The position numbers were made by a program, and so were the translations under genes. Source: Desulfovibrionaceae bacterium (lineage in GTDB: Bacteria > Desulfobacterota > Desulfovibrionia > Desulfovibrionales > Desulfovibrionaceae). Taken from it: 64,000 nt of DNA. The notes beneath the pieces were generated by a model, which worked only from the letters and a program-made list of their open reading frames with translations, was not told the origin of the DNA and did not search any database. The stretch covers positions 52,456 to 116,455 of the forward strand of contig WSYE01000004.1 in the NCBI GenBank assembly GCA_009773665.1, written 5' to 3'. This document shows positions 32,683 to 40,859 of the stretch, piece by piece (position 1 is the stretch's first letter; each line of letters begins with the position of its first letter).

Positions 32683-34610
32683 GCGGGGTTGTTCGCACCG
32701 CCTGCACCCGCCACTGCGGCGACGGCTGCGCCCTTTTGGTGGAGCAGCGCCCCGACGGCTCGCTCTCCGTGCGCGGCAACCCGGAGCATCCCTTCACGCG
32801 CGGCTTCCTGTGCGCCAAGACCGCCCGTTTCGGCGAGCGCCTCGCCAGTCCCCGGCGAATCACCACGCCGCTCATCCGGGAAGACGGCGATTTCCGCGAG
32901 GCCTCCTGGGACGAGGCCCTGGGCCTTATCGCCGCGCAGATCACACGCCTTCGCACAACACCGGAGCGCATGCTCCACGTTTTCTACTCCGCCTCCTTCG
33001 GCCTGCTGCATCAGGCCAGCAAGCTGCTGTTCGCAACGCTCGGCGCGTCGGCCTTTTCCGGTTCGCCGTGCCTCTCCGCCGGGGTTGAGGCCCTGAAGCG
33101 CGACTTCGGAGCCGTGCGCCAAGGTCCCCTCACCGACGCGGCCACAGCTGACCGCATCGTGAACTGGGGCCGCAACGCCGATGCCCAGTCCGTACATCTG
33201 GCGGCCATGCTCACCAATGCCCGCAAACGCGGCGCGCGCGTCCTGTCCATCCACCCAGGCGACCCCGGCTACGGCGGACTCTCCGACGAACAGATCGTCA
33301 TCCGGCCCGGCACGGACCGTTTCCTGGCGGCGGCAGCGGCCAAGCTCCTGCTGGAACGCGGCCTCTCAGACGATGCCCGGAAAGCGCTGTCGCGCAGCTT
33401 TGAACCTCAGGCATTTCTTGAGCTTCTGGACGGCTGGAGCCTCGACTCGCTGCTGGAGGCCTGCGGCGCAAGCCTGGAGCAGGCCCGCACGCTGGCAGAC
33501 TGGTATGCGGGGGACACGCCTACGGCCACGGTCATCGGGCGCGGCCTGCAACGCTACGCCTTCGGCGGCGAGAACGTACGCTTCATCGACGCACTGGCCA
33601 TGCTCTCCGGCCAGATCGGGCGCGAGGGCGCGGGCGTATTCTACAAGCAAGGGGAACTCGGCAACGCAGCCTGGGGCTGGACCCAGGCCAAGCCCGGCTA
33701 CGCGCGCACCTTCCCCCTGGCGGCCCTGGCAGAGGGAGTGGCCCTGGCCGACCCGCCCGTGGAGTTCGTGTGGGTGGAGGGCATGAATCTGGTCACGCAG
33801 TGTCCCGACAGCCTGGCCACCGCGCAGATGCTGCGATCGCGCTTCACCGTGGTGGTGGAGCCTTTCATGACCGATACCGCGCGCTGCGCCACGGTCATCC
33901 TGCCTCCTGCGCTCCTGTTCGAGTGCGAGGACGTGGTCAGGAACGACTCCCACGAGTTCGTGAACCACTCAGCCCAGGTGCTTCCACCGCGCGGGCAGGC
34001 CCGCAGCAATTTCCACATCGCCGCCGCGCTCGGGGCCATGCTGGATCCGCCCGTGGTCTATCCCGACCCCGATGACGTGATGGACGCGGCCCTGCGCAAA
34101 GGCAAGCTGAAGGCTACACTGGCAGAGCTTCGCGACAAGGGCTGGCTGGGCAGGCCCGTGCCGTCCACGCCCTGGGCGGACGGCGTGTTCGCGCACCCCG
34201 ACGGGCTGTACCGGTTGCCGGATGCGCTGCACCCGAACGCGCCCGCGCAGGACGAATTCCCCCTTCGTCTTTTAAGCTTCGTGCAAAAGGACCACCTGCT
34301 CTCGCAGATTCCCGAAGACGAACAGGTTTCGCCCCCGCGCGTGTTCGTATCGCCCGACAGTCCGGCCCTGGCCGGGCTGGACCAAACCCGCCCCGCCCTG
34401 CTTGAGACTGCGCTCGGATCCATGACCGTGCGGGTGGACATCCTCGACACCCTTCACCCCGAGGCCGTGCTCTACCCGCGCGGCGACTGGCTCTCTCGCG
34501 GCGGCTGCGTCAACAGGCTCATCACCGGGCGCGAGACCGACATGGGGGCGCAGGTGGCCTACTACGAACAAAGGGCGAGGCTTGTTACCGCCCCGCCCTC
34601 CGTCATCTGA
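32679..34610 (+). CDS. Molybdopterin-dependent oxidoreductase
   Basis: GTG start overlapping the lpdA stop (gtga); Fe-S 'CTRHCGDGC...GFLCAKT', 'NWGRNADAQSVHLAAMLTNARKRGARVLSIHP', 'RCATVILPPALLFECEDVVRND'. Confidence 0.85.
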   Translation: MSGVVRTACTRHCGDGCALLVEQRPDGSLSVRGNPEHPFTRGFLCAKTARFGERLASPRRITTPLIREDGDFREASWDEALGLIAAQITRLRTTPERMLHVFYSASFGLLHQASKLLFATLGASAFSGSPCLSAGVEALKRDFGAVRQGPLTDAATADRIVNWGRNADAQSVHLAAMLTNARKRGARVLSIHPGDPGYGGLSDEQIVIRPGTDRFLAAAAAKLLLERGLSDDARKALSRSFEPQAFLELLDGWSLDSLLEACGASLEQARTLADWYAGDTPTATVIGRGLQRYAFGGENVRFIDALAMLSGQIGREGAGVFYKQGELGNAAWGWTQAKPGYARTFPLAALAEGVALADPPVEFVWVEGMNLVTQCPDSLATAQMLRSRFTVVVEPFMTDTARCATVILPPALLFECEDVVRNDSHEFVNHSAQVLPPRGQARSNFHIAAALGAMLDPPVVYPDPDDVMDAALRKGKLKATLAELRDKGWLGRPVPSTPWADGVFAHPDGLYRLPDALHPNAPAQDEFPLRLLSFVQKDHLLSQIPEDEQVSPPRVFVSPDSPALAGLDQTRPALLETALGSMTVRVDILDTLHPEAVLYPRGDWLSRGGCVNRLITGRETDMGAQVAYYEQRARLVTAPPSVI

Positions 34611-34622
34611 TTCGTTCTTCGA

Positions 34623-35909
34623 CTACAATCCAGGAACCGGGAACGTCAGGCACATGGCCTCCACGTCCCGGCGGATGTCCGCACGCAGCGCCGCTTCCTC
34701 CGGCTTCCTGAGCACCGTCAGTATCCACGCAGCCATCCGCTCCATCTCGCACTCCTTCATGCCACGCGTAGTGGCCGCAGGCGTACCGATGCGGATGCCG
34801 CTGGGGCGCAAGGGCGGGTTCGGGTCGTCCGGGATCATCTGCTTGTTGGTGGTGATGCCCACCTCGTCCAGAAGCTCCTCCGCCACCCTGCCGTCCAGGC
34901 CGAAGCTGGCCTGGGTGTTCATCACCAGCATGTGGTTGTCCGTGCCGCCGGTCACCAGCTGCGCGCCGCCGCTGGCCAGGGCCCCGGCGAAGGCCTGGGC
35001 GTTCAGCAGCACCTGGGCCGCGTAGTCGCGAAATTCCGGCGTCAACGCCTTGCCCATGGTGATGGCGATGCCCGCGATCACGTTCATGTGCGGGCCGCCC
35101 TGCAAGCCCGGAAACACCGACTTGTCGATGCGCGCCGCCAGCTCCTTGCGGCACAGGATCATGCCCCCGCGCGGGCCGCGCAGCGATTTGTGCGAGGTGG
35201 TGGTCATCACGTCGAAGCCGTGGTCCATGGGGTTCTTCATCACCCCGCCCGCCACCAGCCCGGCGTAGTGCGAGGCGTCGCACATGGTGTACGCGCCCAC
35301 CTCGTCGGCCACGGCCTTGAAGGCCGCGTAATCCAGGTCGCGCGGGTAGGACGTGTAGCCACACAGCACCAGCTTGGGCTTGTGCTCGCGGGCCAGTTCG
35401 CGCACCACGTCGAAATCGATGGCTCCGTCGCCCGCGTTGGTCTTATAACGCACGAAGTTGAAGAGCCGCCCCATGTGCGACACAGGCGCGCCGTGCGTCA
35501 GGTGGCCGCCGTGGGAGAGGTCCATGGCCAGGATGGTGTCGCCCGGCTCCAGGAGGCCCAGGTACACGGCCTGGTTCATGGGCGAGCCGGACAGCGGCTG
35601 CACGTTGGCGTGCTCGCTGCGGAACACCTGGCAGGCCCGTTCGCGCGCCAGGATCTCCACACGGTCGGTGAACTCCTGGCCGCCGTAGTAGCGCCTGCCG
35701 GGGTAGCCCTCGGAGTACTTGTTGGTGAACACGCTGCCCAGGACGGCCAGCACTTCGGGATAGGTGTAGTTCTCGGACGGGATCAGCTCCACGCCGAGGC
35801 GCTGGCGGTTTTCCTCGCCGGTGAGCGTGGCAAATACGTCGGGATCGGATTTTTCGAGCAGGTCACGATGGGCGCGCATGGGCTCCTCCTGGATCAGGAA
35901 GGTTGGCAT
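34623..35909 (-). CDS. glyA: Serine hydroxymethyltransferase
   Basis: 'ELIPSENYTYPEVLAVLGSVFTNKYSEGYPGRRYYGG', 'MTTTSHKSLRGPRGGMIL'. Confidence 0.96.
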   Translation of the reverse strand: MPTFLIQEEPMRAHRDLLEKSDPDVFATLTGEENRQRLGVELIPSENYTYPEVLAVLGSVFTNKYSEGYPGRRYYGGQEFTDRVEILARERACQVFRSEHANVQPLSGSPMNQAVYLGLLEPGDTILAMDLSHGGHLTHGAPVSHMGRLFNFVRYKTNAGDGAIDFDVVRELAREHKPKLVLCGYTSYPRDLDYAAFKAVADEVGAYTMCDASHYAGLVAGGVMKNPMDHGFDVMTTTSHKSLRGPRGGMILCRKELAARIDKSVFPGLQGGPHMNVIAGIAITMGKALTPEFRDYAAQVLLNAQAFAGALASGGAQLVTGGTDNHMLVMNTQASFGLDGRVAEELLDEVGITTNKQMIPDDPNPPLRPSGIRIGTPAATTRGMKECEMERMAAWILTVLRKPEEAALRADIRRDVEAMCLTFPVPGL

Positions 35910-36106
35910 CGGTAACGATGCAGCCCAGGCGAGCGGCTAGACGGAATTTCGCGCTTCCCCGTGGTTGCCCACGTTTCTCGCCAGTCACGCGAAACGGATG
36001 GTTCGGACGAGGGGCATGTAGCGCGGCGCGGGAGGGAAGGTCAAGAGAGGAGCAGAGTTGACCAGGGCACGGGCCTGGGCTAGGCCACCGGGGCGAAGAG
36101 TAAGAG

Positions 36107-36159
36107 GCCTCCGGCGGCCAAAGGGACAGGGTCCCTTTGGAATCCCCAGTAGCTTCGCG
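36107..36159. repeat. 'gcctccggcggccaaaggg' intergenic repeat plus gcttcgcg tail
   Basis: gcctccggcggccaaagggacagggtccctttggaatccccagtagcttcgcg. Confidence 0.65.
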
Positions 36160-36182
36160 GGTTTCACCAGATCGTATGCAGT

Positions 36183-36812
36183 TTGGGAGAGGTGGTCATA
36201 GTGGGAATTGGAGCTTTCAGGACAACGGCGGACATCGTGCTGGCCTCAGGCTCGCCCAGGAGAAAAGAGCTGCTTGGGTCCACGGGCGTGGAGTTCAGGA
36301 TCGTGGTCTCCGGCGTGGACGAACCCGCTGCCGATGCCGGGGAAACGCCCGGTGGCTACGCCCTGCGCATGGCGCGCATGAAGACCTTGGACGTGGCCGC
36401 GTCCTGCGCCGGAGCGTATGTTTTGGGCGCGGACACCGTGGTTGCCGTGGGGGACTTCATCCTCGGCAAGCCTGTGGATGTGGACGATGCGAAGCGCATG
36501 CTGTCCATGCTCTCCGGACGTGAGCACACTGTGGTCACGGCCTGTTGTCTGGTCGGTCCGGAGGGAGAGGCAATATGGGAAGAGGCCCTGGCCTCGAAAG
36601 TTACTTTCGCCACACTGACCGAAGAAGCCATTGCCGCCTACGTGGCCACGGGCGAGCCCATGGACAAGGCTGGCGGCTACGCCATCCAGGGCCTGGGAGC
36701 GTTCATGATCGCCCGCGTGGAGGGGTCGTACACGAATGTTGTCGGGTTGCCCCTGGCTGAAGTGGTGGATGTCCTGAAGCGCAACGGGGGTATCGTTCCT
36801 AGAGAACGCTGA
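36183..36812 (+). CDS. maf: Maf family nucleotide pyrophosphatase (C-terminus apparently replaced by the adjacent insertion)
   Basis: 'IVLASGSPRRKELLGSTGVEF', 'YVLGADTVVAVGDFILGKPVD', 'GYAIQGLGAFMIARVEGSYTNVVGLPLAEV'. Confidence 0.93.
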   Translation: MGEVVIVGIGAFRTTADIVLASGSPRRKELLGSTGVEFRIVVSGVDEPAADAGETPGGYALRMARMKTLDVAASCAGAYVLGADTVVAVGDFILGKPVDVDDAKRMLSMLSGREHTVVTACCLVGPEGEAIWEEALASKVTFATLTEEAIAAYVATGEPMDKAGGYAIQGLGAFMIARVEGSYTNVVGLPLAEVVDVLKRNGGIVPRER

Positions 36813-38808
36813 ACAATCCCCACGCGGAGCAACGGGGTCAAGACGTGTCGAGGAATTATTTTCATACCGAGCTTTACAAGAAATACGAGAGAAGATAAAA
36901 GTAATTCGAAATAACTAATAAATATCGAGAAATACAAATGGCACGCATCAAGACGATTGAAATTCACAACATAAAAGGCATCAAACAATTAAAGCTAGAT
37001 TTGGATCTAATTCCTAACAAGCCAAGCCTATTTGTCGCCTCCAATGGATTTGGAAAGACATCGTTTGCAACTGCATTTAATTCTTTGAATAGAAACAGAA
37101 TTAATCTCAACGAAAATGACCTCCACGAACAACTCGAAACCAACAAACCACTGATATCCATTGAATATTCCGAAGACAACCGAGCAGTAACGATATACAA
37201 CGCAACAGAAAGTTCAAACGGAATATACAGCGAGTTTGATGTCCAGGTCATCAGAAACACGCTGGAATCCAAACATACCAAAAAAAACATGGGCGGTTTC
37301 ACCCATGTCAGTTCACATATCTGCATTCCTCCGATTACCCTCATTGACAGAATCCCAAAAAAACAAACACCTAGATACTCATGCCTAGCCGTTAGGCAAT
37401 CATTCGGGAAAAATGGAAAAATCCTTCCAAACATATCCGGGGAGATAAACAACCCCAACATTATTTTTCAAATCGGTTCACAAGTTGATATGGGGAAATT
37501 ATTACAAGTAAGATCAACCAGAGCCATTGAAAAATTCAAGGAAGAAGCAAATAAATTAAGTGGCAGCACGGCTGACATGACAAGAACCTTGAACGGCAGT
37601 CATATCAGCCTACTGAGTGACATCGAACCATTGACAAAAATTGTCGAAATTTTAAAAAACAATGGCATAAACCGCACCATTGAAATCGAACACTACCTGT
37701 CCGCATTACAATTCTTCGAATCGTTTAAGATAGAGCCACGCGAATTCAAGACCTATGTCGAATACTGCAACCATGTAATTCATGAACAACACCTGAAGAC
37801 TTTTTTCAACGCACTTAATCCCACCTGGAAGAACATTAGACCTACAAAAGAGAAAGACAAACTCATTCTCCACTTTCCAGAAGCCACACACATATCGAAC
37901 GGCGAACGGGATATACTGTGTTTTATCGCAAAACTATTAATTGCCAAAAATAAACTAAACAAAAGTAAGTGCATCCTAATAATTGACGAGATATTTGACT
38001 ACTTAGACGATGCGAACTTAATTTCCGCACAATACTACTTATCGAGAATGATTCAAGAATACAAAGAAGACGGCCGACAACTTTATCCAATCATATTGAC
38101 ACACTTAAACCCTCTTTATTTCAAAAGCTACCGCTTTAAAGATCAGAAAGTTTATTACCTTGAAAGAAAACCAATTTCATTTGACAAGAAAGTGTTCAAT
38201 GTCATCTTAAAAAGAGAGGAAGAAAGAATAAGAGACGCCATTGGAACATTTTATCTTCACCACCACTCAAGCGACATAAACTTGACCGCTGAATTTGCAG
38301 CACTTGGTCTTGACCCTAGCCTTTCTACAGCAAATTCATTCAAACGCTACATTTCTAACCAACTCACTGAGTACTTGAATGGAAATAGATATGATCCCGC
38401 ATCTGTTTGTTGCGCATTAAGGATTAGCATTGAAGAAATTGTTTTCAATGCCTTGGATTCTGCTCATTACGCAGACTTCCTTGACACACATGGCACAACC
38501 CCAAAATTAGAATTTGCCGAATCCAAAGGAATCAACATACCTGAAACGTTCCACCTTCTCGGAGTTATATATAACGAAGCAATGCATTTTCGTTATCCAA
38601 ACCAAGACTACGCCACACCCTTATTTTCAAAATTAGACAACTCAACCATCCGGCACATGATCAATGAAGCGTGCTCGTGTATATTGTAAGTCTTCTACAA
38701 CTCGAAGCATAACATCCAATACTTCCTATCAATTTATTGGACTGGCTCACACAAGCTCACATCAGCTGAAGTCATGGAAATCCTGAAGCGCAACGGGGTT
38801 ATCGTTCC
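36756..38808 (+). mobile_element. ~2.0-kb AT-rich insertion bounded by 44-bp imperfect direct repeats of the maf 3' end
   Basis: Repeats 36756..36799 and 38765..38808 are 39/44 identical by hand alignment, with an 18-nt perfect block tcctgaagcgcaacgggg; interior has visibly lower GC than both flanks. Confidence 0.75.
36938..38689 (+). CDS. SMC/ABC-type AAA ATPase with unassigned C-terminal domain (candidate single-gene defence protein)
   Basis: Walker A 'FVASNGFGKTSFATAF', signature 'HISNGERDILCFIAK', Walker B 'CILIIDEIFDYLDDANL', H-loop 'PIILTHLNPLYF'; ~130-aa C-terminal helical region. Confidence 0.85.
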   Translation: MARIKTIEIHNIKGIKQLKLDLDLIPNKPSLFVASNGFGKTSFATAFNSLNRNRINLNENDLHEQLETNKPLISIEYSEDNRAVTIYNATESSNGIYSEFDVQVIRNTLESKHTKKNMGGFTHVSSHICIPPITLIDRIPKKQTPRYSCLAVRQSFGKNGKILPNISGEINNPNIIFQIGSQVDMGKLLQVRSTRAIEKFKEEANKLSGSTADMTRTLNGSHISLLSDIEPLTKIVEILKNNGINRTIEIEHYLSALQFFESFKIEPREFKTYVEYCNHVIHEQHLKTFFNALNPTWKNIRPTKEKDKLILHFPEATHISNGERDILCFIAKLLIAKNKLNKSKCILIIDEIFDYLDDANLISAQYYLSRMIQEYKEDGRQLYPIILTHLNPLYFKSYRFKDQKVYYLERKPISFDKKVFNVILKREEERIRDAIGTFYLHHHSSDINLTAEFAALGLDPSLSTANSFKRYISNQLTEYLNGNRYDPASVCCALRISIEEIVFNALDSAHYADFLDTHGTTPKLEFAESKGINIPETFHLLGVIYNEAMHFRYPNQDYATPLFSKLDNSTIRHMINEACSCIL

Positions 38809-38821
38809 GGTAACCGTCTAG
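38765..38821 (+). pseudogene. Orphaned second copy of the maf 3' end
   Basis: gctgaagtcatggaaatcctgaagcgcaacggggttatcgttccggtaaccgtctag reads AEVMEILKRNGVIVPVTV*, parallel to the maf terminus AEVVDVLKRNGGIVPRER*. Confidence 0.8.
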
Positions 38822-38855
38822 ACTGGCACGGCATTGCCCGCTTGACGGTATCCTG

Positions 38856-39836
38856 TTGATGCATGATGCTCGCGGAGTGCGAAATTCCCCGGACGGAGGG
38901 TGGAACGTGGAAGAAGCTGGAACGGACAAAAAGGTCGACGTCCTCATCAACGTCTGCGGCAAGCCCTACCAGACCGCCCTGGCGCTTCTCACCCTGGAGC
39001 GCGCAAGCGGCCACCGCATCGACCGCATATATTTCGTCGAAGAGAACACCCAGCACCACAACGTGGACATCCACACCGGCCACCACGGCTTCGTCCTGGA
39101 CAGGCTGAAAGACAAGATCGTCTACCTGCGCCCCGAGACCTGGAACTACTGCTTCTCCATCGAACTGGACCGCCTGGGTGACGAGCAGTACCGCCACTCC
39201 GTGCGCTACCAGTACGGTTGGGAGAACTCCGACAAGGACCACGTCCTCATTATCCACAACGACGCGCACTTTCACGGCGACGTTGTCGGCGCAATGCTGG
39301 ACAACATCGACGGCCATATCGCCATCGGGCACGTGGGGCAGTGCTGGTACTGCCCGGCGTCGTTCACCGGCAAATGCGGGCCGGACAGCTACCTGGAGTA
39401 CAAGCCGTCGTTTCGGGAGCTGCGCGACCTCTACACCAAGACGCACGCGCCCGAGGGTTCGCTCATGCGGGCCTACCACCTGCCGCGCATGCACCCCATG
39501 TTCGAGAAGCAGCCCTGGCCGCTGCCCGAGTGCCGGGTGAACGAGTGGTGCGCGCTCATCGACATGAAGAAGGCCCGGGGCATCACCGCGCCGCACGGAC
39601 GCGTCACGCCCTTCGGGGCGATCCTGTCCGTTGGCAAGCAGATACTCGACGTGGGATGCCAGTGGTTCCGTGACGTGCACGTGCGCGGCCACACCTGCAA
39701 GAACTTCGACATCTACAAATACATGCACCACGACGTCCCGCCCACCGGACAGCCAACGCTTCTTGACAGGGAGCGCTACGAACAAAGGGAGATCGAGGCG
39801 CTGGCGCGGCTCCGGGAGGAGTTCGGCCACCCCTGA
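38856..39836 (+). CDS. Hypothetical protein, possibly glycosyltransferase-like (start uncertain)
   Basis: 'KVDVLINVCGKPYQTALALLTLERASGHRIDRIYFVEENTQHHN', 'DHVLIIHNDAHFHGDVVGAML'. Confidence 0.65.
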   Translation: MMHDARGVRNSPDGGWNVEEAGTDKKVDVLINVCGKPYQTALALLTLERASGHRIDRIYFVEENTQHHNVDIHTGHHGFVLDRLKDKIVYLRPETWNYCFSIELDRLGDEQYRHSVRYQYGWENSDKDHVLIIHNDAHFHGDVVGAMLDNIDGHIAIGHVGQCWYCPASFTGKCGPDSYLEYKPSFRELRDLYTKTHAPEGSLMRAYHLPRMHPMFEKQPWPLPECRVNEWCALIDMKKARGITAPHGRVTPFGAILSVGKQILDVGCQWFRDVHVRGHTCKNFDIYKYMHHDVPPTGQPTLLDRERYEQREIEALARLREEFGHP

Positions 39837-39883
39837 GCACGGATAATCCCGGATACTCAAAACTAATACGAGGAAACAATCTC

Positions 39884-40345
39884 ATGACCCTCATCGACCG
39901 CATCGCCACCAATTTCGCGTCGCTTGGCCCCTTTGGAAAGCTCCCCGTGTCCGGCACCTGGGGTTCCGCCGTGGCCGCCCTGGCCGCGCCGCTTCTCTTC
40001 ATGCCCGCGCCGTTCGCCGTGCGCCTGACCATGCTCGTGCTGGTGTTCATCGGCGGCTCGCTGGCCTGCGACATCGTGGAAAAGAATCTCTGCCGCAAAG
40101 ACCCCGGCCTGTGCGTCATCGACGAGGTGCTGGGCCAGTGGACCACGTACCTCTTCTTCACGGCTCTGACGCCCTGGCAGATGTTCTGGGGATTCGTGCT
40201 GTTTCGCGCCTTCGACATCCTGAAGCCCGCGCCGGTGCGCGCCTCGGAGTGCTGGATGCCCGGCGGGTTCGGCGTGATGCTCGACGACTTCCTGGCCGGC
40301 ATCTACGCGGCCATCGCGCTCGCCGTGCTGATCGCCCTGACCTAA
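39884..40345 (+). CDS. pgpA: Phosphatidylglycerophosphatase A
   Basis: 'FGKLPVSGTWGSAVAAL', 'DPGLCVIDEVLGQWTTYL', 'FRAFDILKPAPVRASE'. Confidence 0.88.
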   Translation: MTLIDRIATNFASLGPFGKLPVSGTWGSAVAALAAPLLFMPAPFAVRLTMLVLVFIGGSLACDIVEKNLCRKDPGLCVIDEVLGQWTTYLFFTALTPWQMFWGFVLFRAFDILKPAPVRASECWMPGGFGVMLDDFLAGIYAAIALAVLIALT

Positions 40346-40355
40346 GGCAGAATAT

Positions 40356-40437
40356 GCCTCCGGCGGCCAAAGAGGAAACTTTTTGAAAAAAGTTTCCTCT
40401 CTGGACTCTCCTTCAAAAACTTTCAAGTAGCTTCGCG
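40356..40437. repeat. 'gcctccggcggccaaag' repeat with long A/T hairpin and gcttcgcg tail
   Basis: gcctccggcggccaaagaggaaactttttgaaaaaagtttcctctctggactctccttcaaaaactttcaagtagcttcgcg. Confidence 0.65.
40371..40402 (+). terminator. Strong hairpin downstream of pgpA
   Basis: agaggaaactttttgaaaaaagtttcctct. Confidence 0.6.
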
Positions 40438-40481
40438 TCGTAACTCGACATCACGGTTGGGTTAAGATGCGAAGCCTATTG

Positions 40482-40553
40482 CAGGGTCCAGGGGGATCAT
40501 CCCCCTGGCGGGTCAAGGGCAGAGCCCTTGCGGGTGCAGGGCAGAGCCCTGCC
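40482..40553. repeat. Modular intergenic hairpin repeat
   Basis: cagggtccagggggatcatccccctggcgggtcaagggcagagcccttgcgggtgcagggcagagccctg. Confidence 0.75.
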
Positions 40554-40804
40554 TTGCACGCCGCCATCAGGTGCGTCGTTTCTTCTCCCGCTCTTTGGCG
40601 TCCTCAAAATTGAGGCGCAACTGACTCTTTTTTTTCTCTCTGGTCTGGAAAGTCAGCCTGGCTCCCAGATAGAAGCAGACCAGAATGACGATCCCCCAGA
40701 TAATGTAAGCGCTCACTGCTTTCTTCCTTGCAAATACCTGTCAGGCACTGGCTGTATGGTCCTTTCGCGCAAGCCGGTCAAGCACTGCGGCGCGGATGCC
40801 AAAG

Positions 40805-40836
40805 AAAAGGGCGCGGAACATGCCCGCGCCCTTTTT
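40805..40836. terminator. Hairpin terminator downstream of the minus-strand TPR gene
   Basis: aaaagggcgcggaacatgcccgcgccctttttc, flanked by A and T runs. Confidence 0.7.
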
Positions 40837-40859
40837 CCGAATATCCGGGTCAGGCAGAA

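Noticed and set aside
36107-36159. Possible left boundary of the maf island
   Set aside because: This is a member of the dispersed intergenic repeat family upstream of maf; the true boundary repeats are the maf 3'-end duplications.
38799-39860. 353-aa minus-strand ORF
   Set aside because: Antisense of the 38856..39836 ORF, which has the more natural protein composition.
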